Source: an uncultured Collinsella sp.
GTDB taxonomy: Bacteria > Actinomycetota > Coriobacteriia > Coriobacteriales > Coriobacteriaceae
NCBI GenBank assembly: GCA_900549555.1
Contig: UROO01000045.1
Location: 1 to 14,037, forward strand
Length of the DNA stretch: 14,037 bases
Reading direction: 5' to 3'
The notes under the pieces are model-generated. The model was not told the DNA's origin. It was given only the letters and a program-made list of their open reading frames with translations, and searched no databases. Positions 6,391-13,533 of this stretch are shown here, piece after piece. A program made the translations under genes and the position numbers. How positions within the stretch are numbered: position 1 is the first letter of the stretch; each line of letters opens with the position of its first letter.

Positions 6391-8094
6391 ATGAGCAATC
6401 CCTCGAACCGCGCCTCGATGCGCGGGCAACTCACGCTGCGCGGCGTCGTCATCGGCGTCCTTGGCTGCGTGATCATCACGGCAAGCTCGGCCTACACCGC
6501 CCTCAAGATGGGCGCACTCCCCTGGCCGATCGTCTTCGCTGCCGTCATTTCGCTGTTCTTCCTTAAGCTCATGGGCAATGCCAGCCTCAACGAGGCCAAC
6601 GTCACCCACACCATCATGTCCGCGGGCGCCATGGTCGCCGGCGGCCTGGCGTTTACCATCCCGGGCGCCTGGATGCTGGGCTATGCCGACCAGATCAGCT
6701 GGCTCGACATGTTTATCGTGGCACTCGCCGGCACCATCCTGGGCCTGCTGGCCACCGCGCTCATCCACCGTCATTTTATCGTGGACGCCGCGCTTGAGTT
6801 CCCCACCGGCAATGCCGCAGCTCAGACCCTGCGCGCGACCGAGGCCGGCGGCAAGACCGGCAAGCAGCTCTTTGGCTCCATGGCCATCGCAGGCATCTAC
6901 AGCGTGCTTCGCGACGCCCTGGGCGTGGTGCCCAGCATGCTGTGCACGCTCAATATCCCCGGCGTGACCTTTGGTATCTACAACTCGCCCATGCTGCTCT
7001 CCGTCGGCTTCCTCGTGGGCTTCGCCCCGGTCGCCTTCTGGTTTGCCGGCGCCCTGTTGGGCAACTTTGGCATCATCGTGGGCGGCACCGCTGCCGGTCT
7101 GTTCGACGTTGTGACTGCACAGGGCATCGTCAAGTCCCTGGGCATGGGCCTCATGATGGGCTTTGGCGTCGCCGTCGTCCTCAAGGACATCCTGCCGCAG
7201 GTCGCCGGTATCGTCCGCGGTCTTGCCGCCGACAGCTCCACCGACACCGACGAGCAGTCGCTCATCTCGGGCTCCCTTAAGCTCGACGCCGGCATCATCG
7301 GCCTGGGCGCTGCCGCCATCGCCGTGATCATCGCCATCGTGCTTGACCTTGGCCCCGTTCCGGCCGTCATCGTGACGCTGTTCACCTTTGTCACCACCAT
7401 CATGAGCGCGCAGAGCTGCGGCCAGACGGGCATCGACCCCATGGAGATCTTTGGCCTCATCGTTATGCTCATCGTGGCTGCCTTTGCACAGATCGCTCAG
7501 GTCAAGCTGTTCTTTATCGCCGGCATCGTGGCCGTGGCGTGCGGCCTTGCGGGCGACGTCATGAACGACTTTAAGGCCGGCGCCGTGCTGGGCACCAACC
7601 CGCGTGCGCAGTGGATCGGCCAAGCCATTGGCGGCATCGTGGGCGCCCTGGTCGCCGCAGCCGTCATGGTCGCACTCGTCACCGCCTATGGCCCGGACGC
7701 CTTTGGCCCCGACAAAAGCTTTGTTGCCGCGCAGGCAAGCGTCGTCGCCACCATGGTCTCGGGCATCCCGAGCGTGCCGTGGTTCGTTGGCGGCTTTATC
7801 GCCGGCATCGTCATGTACTGGCTAGGCATTCCGGCCATGATGATCGGCCTGGGCGTGTACCTGCCGTTCTACATGTCACTCACGGCATTCCTGGGCTCCT
7901 GCGTCAAACTCGCCTACGACAAGTGGTCCGCCCACCGCGACGCCACCACCGGTCTTTCTGACGAGGAGAGGGCTGCCAAGGACGCCGCCTTCCAGGAGCA
8001 GGGCCTGGTTGTCGCCAGCGGCCTGCTCGGCGGCGAGTCCATCGTCGGCGTTATCCTGGCGTTTGTCTCTGTTGGCCTGAGCCTGCTGGGCTAA
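6391..8094 (+). CDS. OPT-family oligopeptide transporter
   Basis: A 567-residue polytopic membrane protein of the OPT family (prokaryotic branch). Such proteins are thought to be proton-coupled importers of short peptides or metal-chelate compounds. Landmarks are LTLRGVVIGVLG (15-26), SSAYTALKMG (32-41), NVTHTIMSAGAMVAGGLAFTIPGAWM (spread over 70-95) and LEFPTGNAAAQTLRATEAGG (135-154). The FPxGxAxAxxL motif is a recognised OPT feature. About 14 helices can be picked out, and the C-terminus ends in one. The ATG has AAAGGAG at 6378-6384. It is followed by a strong terminator. The substrate cannot be read from the sequence. No peptidase or metallophore gene is beside it, only coaX. Confidence 0.93.
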   Translation: MSNPSNRASMRGQLTLRGVVIGVLGCVIITASSAYTALKMGALPWPIVFAAVISLFFLKLMGNASLNEANVTHTIMSAGAMVAGGLAFTIPGAWMLGYADQISWLDMFIVALAGTILGLLATALIHRHFIVDAALEFPTGNAAAQTLRATEAGGKTGKQLFGSMAIAGIYSVLRDALGVVPSMLCTLNIPGVTFGIYNSPMLLSVGFLVGFAPVAFWFAGALLGNFGIIVGGTAAGLFDVVTAQGIVKSLGMGLMMGFGVAVVLKDILPQVAGIVRGLAADSSTDTDEQSLISGSLKLDAGIIGLGAAAIAVIIAIVLDLGPVPAVIVTLFTFVTTIMSAQSCGQTGIDPMEIFGLIVMLIVAAFAQIAQVKLFFIAGIVAVACGLAGDVMNDFKAGAVLGTNPRAQWIGQAIGGIVGALVAAAVMVALVTAYGPDAFGPDKSFVAAQASVVATMVSGIPSVPWFVGGFIAGIVMYWLGIPAMMIGLGVYLPFYMSLTAFLGSCVKLAYDKWSAHRDATTGLSDEERAAKDAAFQEQGLVVASGLLGGESIVGVILAFVSVGLSLLG

Positions 8095-8135
8095 GTCGAG
8101 CAGTTGCTCGACAGCGACCATATTGCCTACGATTT

Positions 8136-8175
8136 GCCCGGTCGGTAGCTTTCGCGGCTACCGACCGGGCTTTTT
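8136..8175 (+). terminator. rho-independent terminator of the OPT gene
   Basis: A perfect 14-bp GC-rich stem, GCCCGGTCGGTAGC (8136-8149) with GCTACCGACCGGGC (8157-8170), a 7-base loop, then five T (8171-8175). It lies 41 bases after the transporter's TAA. Confidence 0.95.
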
Positions 8176-8180
8176 GATAT

Positions 8181-8228
8181 CGAAACAAAGAAAGGCCGGC
8201 GCGCTGCGTATGACAGCGCGCCGGCCTT
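8181..8228 (-). terminator. rho-independent terminator of the surface protein gene
   Basis: A perfect 15-bp stem, AAGGCCGGCGCGCTG (8192-8206) with CAGCGCGCCGGCCTT (8214-8228), around a 7-base loop. On the minus strand it is followed by the T-rich run TTTCTTTGTTTCG (8181-8193). It lies about 70 bases past the surface protein's TAG and stands back to back with the terminator of the convergent OPT gene. Confidence 0.92.
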
Positions 8229-8295
8229 ATCGGTTAAGCCATCGAAGCGCTCCTGCTATGAACCGAAGTTCGTTGCAGAAACTACGCTCGAAACG

Positions 8296-11200
8296 CTACA
8301 TCTGCTTGCGACGACGATCGCTCAGCGTCACACCAGCGGCCACGAGGGTGATGCCGCCGATGACGAACACCTCGCCCGCAAGAGCGGAATTGTCGCCAGT
8401 CTGGGCGAGCGCGGCCGACGTTGCCTTCTTCTTGGCGACAGGGGCCTTTGCAGCAGCCTGCGTAACCTGGGGCTTGGTCTGAGGCTTGCTCTGCGGCTCA
8501 GCCTTGGGATGATACTTGTCGTACTCGGCCTGAGCGGCAGCCAGGGCATCCTTGGCATCGCCAAGCTCGGCAAGCGCGGCGGCATAGGCGTCGTTGGCAT
8601 CGGACAGCTTGGCATCGGCATCGCTCAGAGCAGCCTTGAGGCCAGCGGCGGCATCGACGGCGGCCTTATAGCGAGCGTAGGCAGCGTTCAGCTTGACCAG
8701 CTTCTCGTTGCCCGTCGTGCCCGCGGCAAGAGAGGCCTTGTGGTCGACAGCCTCAAGATCGGCCTTGAGTGCCTCATCGCTGGCAAGCTCGGCCTTGGCC
8801 TTGACGATCTCGAAGTTCGCATCGACGACGGCTTCGTTGGCGGCCTCGAGCTGCTTCTGGGCATCGGCGACACCGGCGACGGCAGCGTCATAGGCGGCCT
8901 TGGCGTCCTTGACCGCCTTCTGGGCGCCGGCGAAGCGCTCGAAGGCCTTGTTCGCGGTAGCCAGCTCACCCTCGGCAGCCTTGGCCTTGGCCTGCACATC
9001 GGACACAGCCTGCGTCTTGGCGGCAACTGCCTGCTTGGCGTCCGAAAGAGCGGTCGCGGCGTGCGCATCTGCGGCCTGAGCCTTGTCAACGCCAGCCTGG
9101 GCAGTGTCGTCGGCCTTCTTGGCATCGTCAAGCGCGCCCTGCTTGTTCGCAAGGTCCGTCTTGGCGGCATCGCGCTTGGCGGTAAGGTCCTTGACCGAAG
9201 CAGTGGCGTTGTCATACGCCTCGTTGGCTTGATCGGACTTTACCTTGGCGGCGTCGCGGGCGCTGCGAGCCTTCGCCTTTTGAGCAGCGGCATCGGCTGC
9301 CTTCGTCTTGCTGTCAGCAAGCGTGGCGTTTGCCTTATCGAGAACTGCCTGGGCAGTAGCGGCCTTGCTCTTGGCAGCATCGAGGTTCTGCTTGAGGGAC
9401 TCGATGTCGATTCCGCCGAGTGCGTCCTTCGCGGCGTCGTATGCCGTCTTCGCGGCGGCGGTGCCAGACTTAGCCTTCTCGTACTCGCCCTTGGCGGTGT
9501 TCACGTTCGTGTCGGCCGCGGTATAGGCGTCGCGTGCGGAATCCTTTTTATTGACGGCAACGTAGTAGGCATTGCTGGTTGAACCGTAATTCTTCTGCGC
9601 CTCTGCCAGCTTATTCTGTAGCTGCTTCAGCTGGTCCTTCTGCTCCTGCGTGCCGCCTGCGTTGTAAGCGGAATCGATATAGTCGTTGAGGAGCTTCTTG
9701 AACTCTGAGACAGTGAAATCGGCCTGGGTATCATCAGCGCTGTAATCGAAGATGGTTACCTCGGAATCGGTGTTCTTACCGCTACCGGTTGCGATGCCGA
9801 TAGCCCTCGTACCGGCATCGATGATGTTGAGATAGTGCCCGCACTCTTTGTAGATGCTGTAGTAGTGCTGGTAGATATAGTAGGAATCATATCGATGGCT
9901 TCCAAGTGCGTCGCCATACTGTTCGACGTACTTATCGAATGCCTTCTTCTCTTGGGTGTAGAGACCGGTATAGGGCCATCCGAGAGTGTCCTCAGTCTCG
10001 CCGCCGGTATATGCGCCGCCGCCGCCAGCAAGGTTTTCCCCATTGTCGAAGTAACAGTCCGAGTGTCCCCAGATGTTCGATGAATATGATGCATTAAGGG
10101 CGGCTGCCACAGTCATGCGGAGGCTGACGCTGAGCACCGACTGGCCGTTCGCCTTGCGGAGGTTGTTCTGGGTGTCGAGATATGTCAGGGCGTTGCGCAT
10201 CTGCTCCAAGGAAAGCGGGTTGGTGTCGCGAGACATGTCCTGATCGACGTACTGGTCATACCATTCGGCCTTGTCATCGGCACCGGTCAGCATCGATACG
10301 GCTTCCTGGGCGTTCTTTTTCTGCGTGGCTGTGAACTGGCCGCCGCCGATGATGTAGTTCATGAAGCCGAACATGCCCTGGCTGATGACATTCTGGTCTA
10401 CGGTCATGTTCGACCTGAGGTCGGCAATCTGCTGGTTAAGCTTCTCGACCTCGGCGTTTGCGGCGTCGTATGCATTATGCGCGTCGGTTACTTCAGCACG
10501 AGCCTGATCGAACTCGTTGCTCTTCTGCTGGCGGACCTCGACAAGTCGGTCGTACTCCGCCTTCTTGTCGGCTTCGGTCTGCTGGGCCTGCTCGTATGCC
10601 GACTTCGCGGCGTCACGCTTACTGGCCGCGTCCTTGTACTCCTTGTTTGCCGCATCGTATGCAGACTGGGCAGATGCCACGGCAGCGTTGGCGGCGTTGG
10701 CCTTCTCCTGCGCGGCGGTGGCGGTATTCTGGGCCGCCTGCAGGTTCGCCTGGGCGGTAGCGTCGGCATCCGTCGCGGCATTGAGCTCCGCCTGCGCGGT
10801 CTTGAGCTCACCAGCAGCAGCGTTCTTGGCGGCCTCAAGCGCACTCAGGTCAACACCCGTACCCGAGACGGCAGCATCGAGCGCGGCCTGCGCCTGGTTG
10901 AACTTCTGCTGGGCGTTATCGCGCGCGGTGGTTGCGGTTGCGAGAGCAGCGGCAGTCTCCTGCTTCTTGGCCTGGGCAGTCGTCAAAGCTGCCTCGGTAT
11001 TCTGCTTTTCCTGCTGGGCGCTGGCCTCGGCAGCCTTGGCCTGGTCCAGATTGGCCTGTGCAGTAGTAACGGCCTTATTGGCGTCATCGAGCTTTGCCTG
11101 CGCGTCCTCGACGGCCTTCTTGGCGGCCTCGTACTCGTCCATACCCATGGCCTCGAGCTTGGCCTGGGCATCATCGAGAGCCTTCTTGGCCTCATCCTGC

Positions 11201-11763
11201 TTTGCCTTGGCGTCCTTGAGCGCCTGGGTCTTATCCTCGACACTCTTGTTGGCCTGTTCGAGCTGATCGTTCAGGTCGCCCAGCTTCTTCTGCTGCTGTT
11301 CGGTCTTTTCGACGGCCGCCTTAAGCTCGTCGATCTTCTCCTGAAGCGCGGCTACCTCGGCCTCGTTCTGCTCGGCGGCATTATCGGTCACGGCCTGCGA
11401 GGCCTGATTCTTTTGCTGCTGCGCCTGCTTTTGAGACTGGCCCGCCGCGTCGGCCTTCTTCTGGGCGGCATCGTAGGCGGCCTGAGCGTCCTTGAGCTGC
11501 TTTGCCGACTCCTCGGCCAGCTGGGCAGCCGTCTTTACGACCGCTTGGTTACCGGCGGCAACGGTATTCTCTACAGAACTACCCCCCCCCTGAACAGAGT
11601 CGCCGTTACCGGTTGACGGTGCGGCGATTGCCGCCAGCGGCGACATGAGCGGCTGAGCGATGAGGCCCGCCGTCAAAACGGTTGCGACGGCGCGGTTGGC
11701 AACGCCCTTGACGTTGACGGCCTTGGCCCGAGGCTCAAAGTGCTGTGGACTATAGTTTGCCAT
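8296..11763 (-). CDS. LAxTG-anchored coiled-coil surface protein with CAP domain
   Basis: A 1155-residue wall-anchored protein of unknown role, perhaps adhesion or cell-cell contact. In order: signal peptide with a long basic n-region and cleavage near AAIAA (about 44-48); Gly/Ser linker; an Ala/Lys/Gln-rich coiled coil (about 74-455); a CAP/SCP-like domain (about 515-675); a second coiled coil (about 700-1085); a Lys/Pro-rich stretch (1085-1115); LAQTG (1119-1123), a hydrophobic helix and a RRRK tail. LAxTG is the motif preferred by class E sortases, common in actinobacteria. The CAP cavity residues appear intact: His567 (IWGHSD), Glu576 (GENLA), Glu605 and His643 (GHYLNIID). The only two cysteines, Cys570 and Cys641, lie beside the two histidines and could form a disulfide. 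The middle also resembles SEC10/PgrA surface-exclusion proteins, an alternative label. The ATG has AAAGGGA at 11771-11777. A G9 run (11582-11590) follows the signal peptide. Confidence 0.93.
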   Translation of the reverse strand: MANYSPQHFEPRAKAVNVKGVANRAVATVLTAGLIAQPLMSPLAAIAAPSTGNGDSVQGGGSSVENTVAAGNQAVVKTAAQLAEESAKQLKDAQAAYDAAQKKADAAGQSQKQAQQQKNQASQAVTDNAAEQNEAEVAALQEKIDELKAAVEKTEQQQKKLGDLNDQLEQANKSVEDKTQALKDAKAKQDEAKKALDDAQAKLEAMGMDEYEAAKKAVEDAQAKLDDANKAVTTAQANLDQAKAAEASAQQEKQNTEAALTTAQAKKQETAAALATATTARDNAQQKFNQAQAALDAAVSGTGVDLSALEAAKNAAAGELKTAQAELNAATDADATAQANLQAAQNTATAAQEKANAANAAVASAQSAYDAANKEYKDAASKRDAAKSAYEQAQQTEADKKAEYDRLVEVRQQKSNEFDQARAEVTDAHNAYDAANAEVEKLNQQIADLRSNMTVDQNVISQGMFGFMNYIIGGGQFTATQKKNAQEAVSMLTGADDKAEWYDQYVDQDMSRDTNPLSLEQMRNALTYLDTQNNLRKANGQSVLSVSLRMTVAAALNASYSSNIWGHSDCYFDNGENLAGGGGAYTGGETEDTLGWPYTGLYTQEKKAFDKYVEQYGDALGSHRYDSYYIYQHYYSIYKECGHYLNIIDAGTRAIGIATGSGKNTDSEVTIFDYSADDTQADFTVSEFKKLLNDYIDSAYNAGGTQEQKDQLKQLQNKLAEAQKNYGSTSNAYYVAVNKKDSARDAYTAADTNVNTAKGEYEKAKSGTAAAKTAYDAAKDALGGIDIESLKQNLDAAKSKAATAQAVLDKANATLADSKTKAADAAAQKAKARSARDAAKVKSDQANEAYDNATASVKDLTAKRDAAKTDLANKQGALDDAKKADDTAQAGVDKAQAADAHAATALSDAKQAVAAKTQAVSDVQAKAKAAEGELATANKAFERFAGAQKAVKDAKAAYDAAVAGVADAQKQLEAANEAVVDANFEIVKAKAELASDEALKADLEAVDHKASLAAGTTGNEKLVKLNAAYARYKAAVDAAAGLKAALSDADAKLSDANDAYAAALAELGDAKDALAAAQAEYDKYHPKAEPQSKPQTKPQVTQAAAKAPVAKKKATSAALAQTGDNSALAGEVFVIGGITLVAAGVTLSDRRRKQM
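11582..11590 (-). repeat. G9 homopolymer inside the surface protein gene
   Basis: Nine C on the plus strand (nine G in the coding strand) encode part of QGGGSS at residues 58-63, just after the signal peptide. With ten G the frame meets TAG at once. With eight G it meets TAG after three extra codons. A slip either way would therefore shut off the protein. Confidence 0.9.
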
Positions 11764-11828
11764 GGCTTTCTCCCTTTGACGCGGATGTATCCATACGCTT
11801 CAAAATGTAGGAGCTGATTTTTGAATTC

Positions 11829-11840
11829 TGTTGCGCAACA
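11829..11840. promoter_or_regulatory. operator-like palindrome
   Basis: TGTTGCGCAACA is a perfect 12-bp palindrome. It lies 66 bases upstream of the surface protein's start codon, within the AT-rich part of the divergent region. Its size and position suit a dimeric repressor or activator site. The cognate regulator is unknown. Confidence 0.4.
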
Positions 11841-12061
11841 TTGGCGACCAGCGTATTTTTTGAAATTCATGCTCCTGTGCTTCACAATTTCGTCACATTT
11901 GAAGGAGCTGGTGCATCATATTTTCGCGTGATGGAATTGAGCCTGTGATTTGCATTTGCTCCCGCGTCATCCGTCCTATCGGATTCCGCATCCAACAGAC
12001 ACCTCGCCCGCCACGGTGTAGAGTTAGGACAACGGGCGCGTTGCGCGGACCGCGCTGGAAC

Positions 12062-12067
12062 GAGGTG
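12062..12067 (+). promoter_or_regulatory. DUF389 gene RBS, fixes the start
   Basis: GAGGTG immediately before the ATG at 12071. It supports a start 42 codons inside the longest open frame, whose upstream part looks non-coding. Confidence 0.65.
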
Positions 12068-12070
12068 GAC

Positions 12071-13210
12071 ATGGAGCTCGACAAACAACAGATCAAGCGA
12101 CTGCGTGAACGCCATCACCGGCGCCACGGCATCCGCCCTGCCCATAGTGAGGCCATGGAGAACGCCACCCGCTTCCTAAAGCGCGCATTCAACATTCGCG
12201 AGGGTCGCGCGCCCTACCACGTGATCCGCAAGCGTTTTGTAAACGGGGCGCGTCTGACTGGCTCCCACCTATGCATCCTCATCATCGCCATGTTGATCGC
12301 GAGCATCGGCCTCGATATCGATTCGGACATCGCCATCGTGGGCGCCATGCTCATCTGCCCGCTTATGGGATCGGTCCTTGCCATGGCATATGGTATTGCC
12401 ACGCTCGACCGCGAGATTACCGTCGAAGCCGTCGCCAGCCTTGCGCTGCAGATGGCCTTTTGCCTGGTCACGTCCACGCTGTACTTTAAGCTCTCGCCCC
12501 TTGGCACCACCACGGCCGCCATCATCGACAACTCGACACCCACCGTCTGGGACCTTACCGTCGCACTCGCAGGCGGCTTTGCAGGCGGGCTGGGCAACTC
12601 GCGCGACCAGGAACCCGCCACGCTCATCGCCGGCGTGGCCGTGGCGACCGCGCTCATGCCGCCCCTGTGCGCGGCGGGCTACGGCATCGCCATCGCGAGC
12701 GGGTCGCTATTCCTCTCGGCCCTCTACGAGTTTGGCATCAACGTCGTCTTTATCGCGCTGGCGGCCGAAGCCGTATTGCTTCTTTTGCGCGTGCCGCTCA
12801 AGCGCGACCTCAACGGCGACGGCATTGTGACCGCTGAGGAAGACGCCGAGGTCGACGAGCTGTCGCGCAAGGTGCGCCGCCGCATCATTGTGGGCACGGC
12901 GATCTTTGCCATCCCCTGCATCGTTATGACCGCAGGCTCCATTGGCTCGGCGCAGGCCGGCGTGCAGGACGGCTACGGTGTCACCGAAACCACGCGCGAG
13001 CTTGCCGCGGTGCTGCCGGGCTTTAAGGATTACACTGTCGCCGTCGAGACTTCGGCTACCGAAGGCGAGGAAGAGGGCCTTGTCGAGCGCGAGGTTGTCG
13101 CTCACGTGACGACAAGCGAGGCACTCGGGGCGCACGACCGCCGCGTTGCCCGCAAACTCATCGACCTCAACGTACCCGAGCTCGATCGCGTGGAGTTTGA
13201 CGTGGAGTGA
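12071..13210 (+). CDS. DUF389-family membrane protein with EF-hand-like loop
   Basis: A 379-residue integral membrane protein of the DUF389 (TIGR00341-like) family, whose function is unknown. A basic N-terminus (to about 62) is followed by six or seven helices. These carry the family motifs AIVGAMLICPLMGSVLAMAYG (spread over 88-108) and EPATLIAGVAVATALMPPL (181-199). After helix VVFIALAAEAVLLLLRV (225-241) comes a charged linker with DLNGDGIVTAEE (246-257), a match to the calcium-binding EF-hand loop at positions 1, 3, 5, 6, 8, 9 and 12. A last helix (about 271-289) leads to a hydrophilic tail of 90 residues with alternating charged strands. The longest open frame begins at 11945, but those first 42 residues look unlike protein. 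GAGGTG sits 5 bases (from GAGG) before the ATG at 12071. It is divergent from the surface protein gene. Confidence 0.88.
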   Translation: MELDKQQIKRLRERHHRRHGIRPAHSEAMENATRFLKRAFNIREGRAPYHVIRKRFVNGARLTGSHLCILIIAMLIASIGLDIDSDIAIVGAMLICPLMGSVLAMAYGIATLDREITVEAVASLALQMAFCLVTSTLYFKLSPLGTTTAAIIDNSTPTVWDLTVALAGGFAGGLGNSRDQEPATLIAGVAVATALMPPLCAAGYGIAIASGSLFLSALYEFGINVVFIALAAEAVLLLLRVPLKRDLNGDGIVTAEEDAEVDELSRKVRRRIIVGTAIFAIPCIVMTAGSIGSAQAGVQDGYGVTETTRELAAVLPGFKDYTVAVETSATEGEEEGLVEREVVAHVTTSEALGAHDRRVARKLIDLNVPELDRVEFDVE

Positions 13211-13367
13211 TGCGGGCGCGGGATGTTGCAAAGCGCACGTAGCAGCTCAGGGTATCGGTGCCAAAGGGATCGACTTTGACAAACGGGGCAGTTTCGTCGC
13301 AGCCGTCTTCGCTACTCGATCCCATGTCGTCACCATCGAAGAATTCCATCGCTGCCGTTTCCTTCAT
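13167..13367 (-). CDS. small ORF, possible protein or gene remnant
   Basis: A 66-residue open frame, not recognised. The first 45 or so residues (MKETAAMEFFDGDDMGSS onwards, then ETAPFVKVDPFGTDTLSCY) use codons typical of the neighbours and look like real protein, with an acidic N-terminal part. The last 16 residues (from about TPRQTP) are read antisense through the 3' end of the DUF389 gene and look random. It may be a short gene whose natural end has been lost, or a chance frame. An internal ATG at 13349 has AAGGAA 10 bases upstream. A possible -10 box CATAAT is at 13397-13402 on the minus strand, without a good -35. Confidence 0.35.
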   Translation of the reverse strand: MKETAAMEFFDGDDMGSSSEDGCDETAPFVKVDPFGTDTLSCYVRFATSRARITPRQTPRDRARVR

Positions 13368-13531
13368 ATTCCAGGGCACTTGCCAAGCTCTGTCCAATTA
13401 TGACTCGCAGCTTAACAAACGCCCCTTAAGGCTAGCTTAGGCTCGCGGCAGCCGGAGCTGTTAGCCGCAAGACGCACAGGGGACGCAAGAATGCGATGAT
13501 CCGTTTTCCTCCGTCCCCGAGGGATCATTTT
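13211..13531. other. intergenic region between DUF389 and dehydrogenase genes
   Basis: This 321-base stretch lies between the stop codons of two convergent genes. It holds the small minus-strand ORF described at 13167-13367, a short inverted repeat GCGGC/GCCGC near 13445-13480, and a hairpin with a GGGGACGG core at its right end. No strong terminator for either gene was seen apart from that hairpin. Confidence 0.5.
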
Positions 13532-13533
13532 TT
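13496..13533 (+). repeat. REP-like hairpin with T-run, possible terminator
   Basis: Arms ATGATCC (13496-13502) and GGATCAT (13522-13528) enclose a 19-base loop. On the minus strand the loop reads CTCGGGGACGGAGGAAAAC, close to the GGGGACAGG cores of other hairpins in the window. It begins four bases past the TAA of the dehydrogenase gene (13532-13534). On the plus strand the stem is followed by TTTTTT (13528-13533), so it could end transcripts from the DUF389 side. The long loop makes this less certain. Confidence 0.55.

Larger units (their letters stand above)
11764..12070. other. divergent intergenic region, AT-rich in part
   Basis: This 307-base gap separates the surface protein gene from the DUF389 gene. 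The stretch 11800-11935 is much richer in A and T than its surroundings. It holds a perfect 12-bp palindrome at 11829-11840 and the hexamer AGGAGC twice (about 11810 and 11903), with its complement GCTCCT between. Promoters for both genes should lie here, but I could not fix -35/-10 pairs with confidence. No gene is visible. Confidence 0.6.

Noticed and set aside
6274..7623. 449-residue minus-strand frame across the OPT gene
   Set aside because: It is antisense to a clear OPT transporter. The residues are dominated by D, H, G and A, as expected of an antisense shadow in GC-rich DNA.
8509..9582. 357-residue plus-strand frame across the surface protein gene
   Set aside because: It is antisense to Ala/Lys-rich coiled coil and reads as Leu/Gly/Ser-rich low complexity. 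No start signal or domain; a shadow frame. The same holds for 10477-11616.
8500..11500. Recurring short motifs that might suggest a CRISPR-like or tandem-repeat array
   Set aside because: The repeats are imperfect, irregularly spaced and follow the coiled-coil heptads of one open frame (AYDAA, AQAxLD types). They are protein repeats, not a spacer array.
11582..11590. G9 run as a plain sequencing error
   Set aside because: The frame is open on both sides with nine G and encodes a sensible Gly/Ser linker, so nine is the working length. Length variation still needs read data.
11945..12070. 42-residue N-terminal extension of the DUF389 protein
   Set aside because: Arg/Pro/Thr-rich and unlike the family; a GAGGTG sits just before the ATG at 12071.
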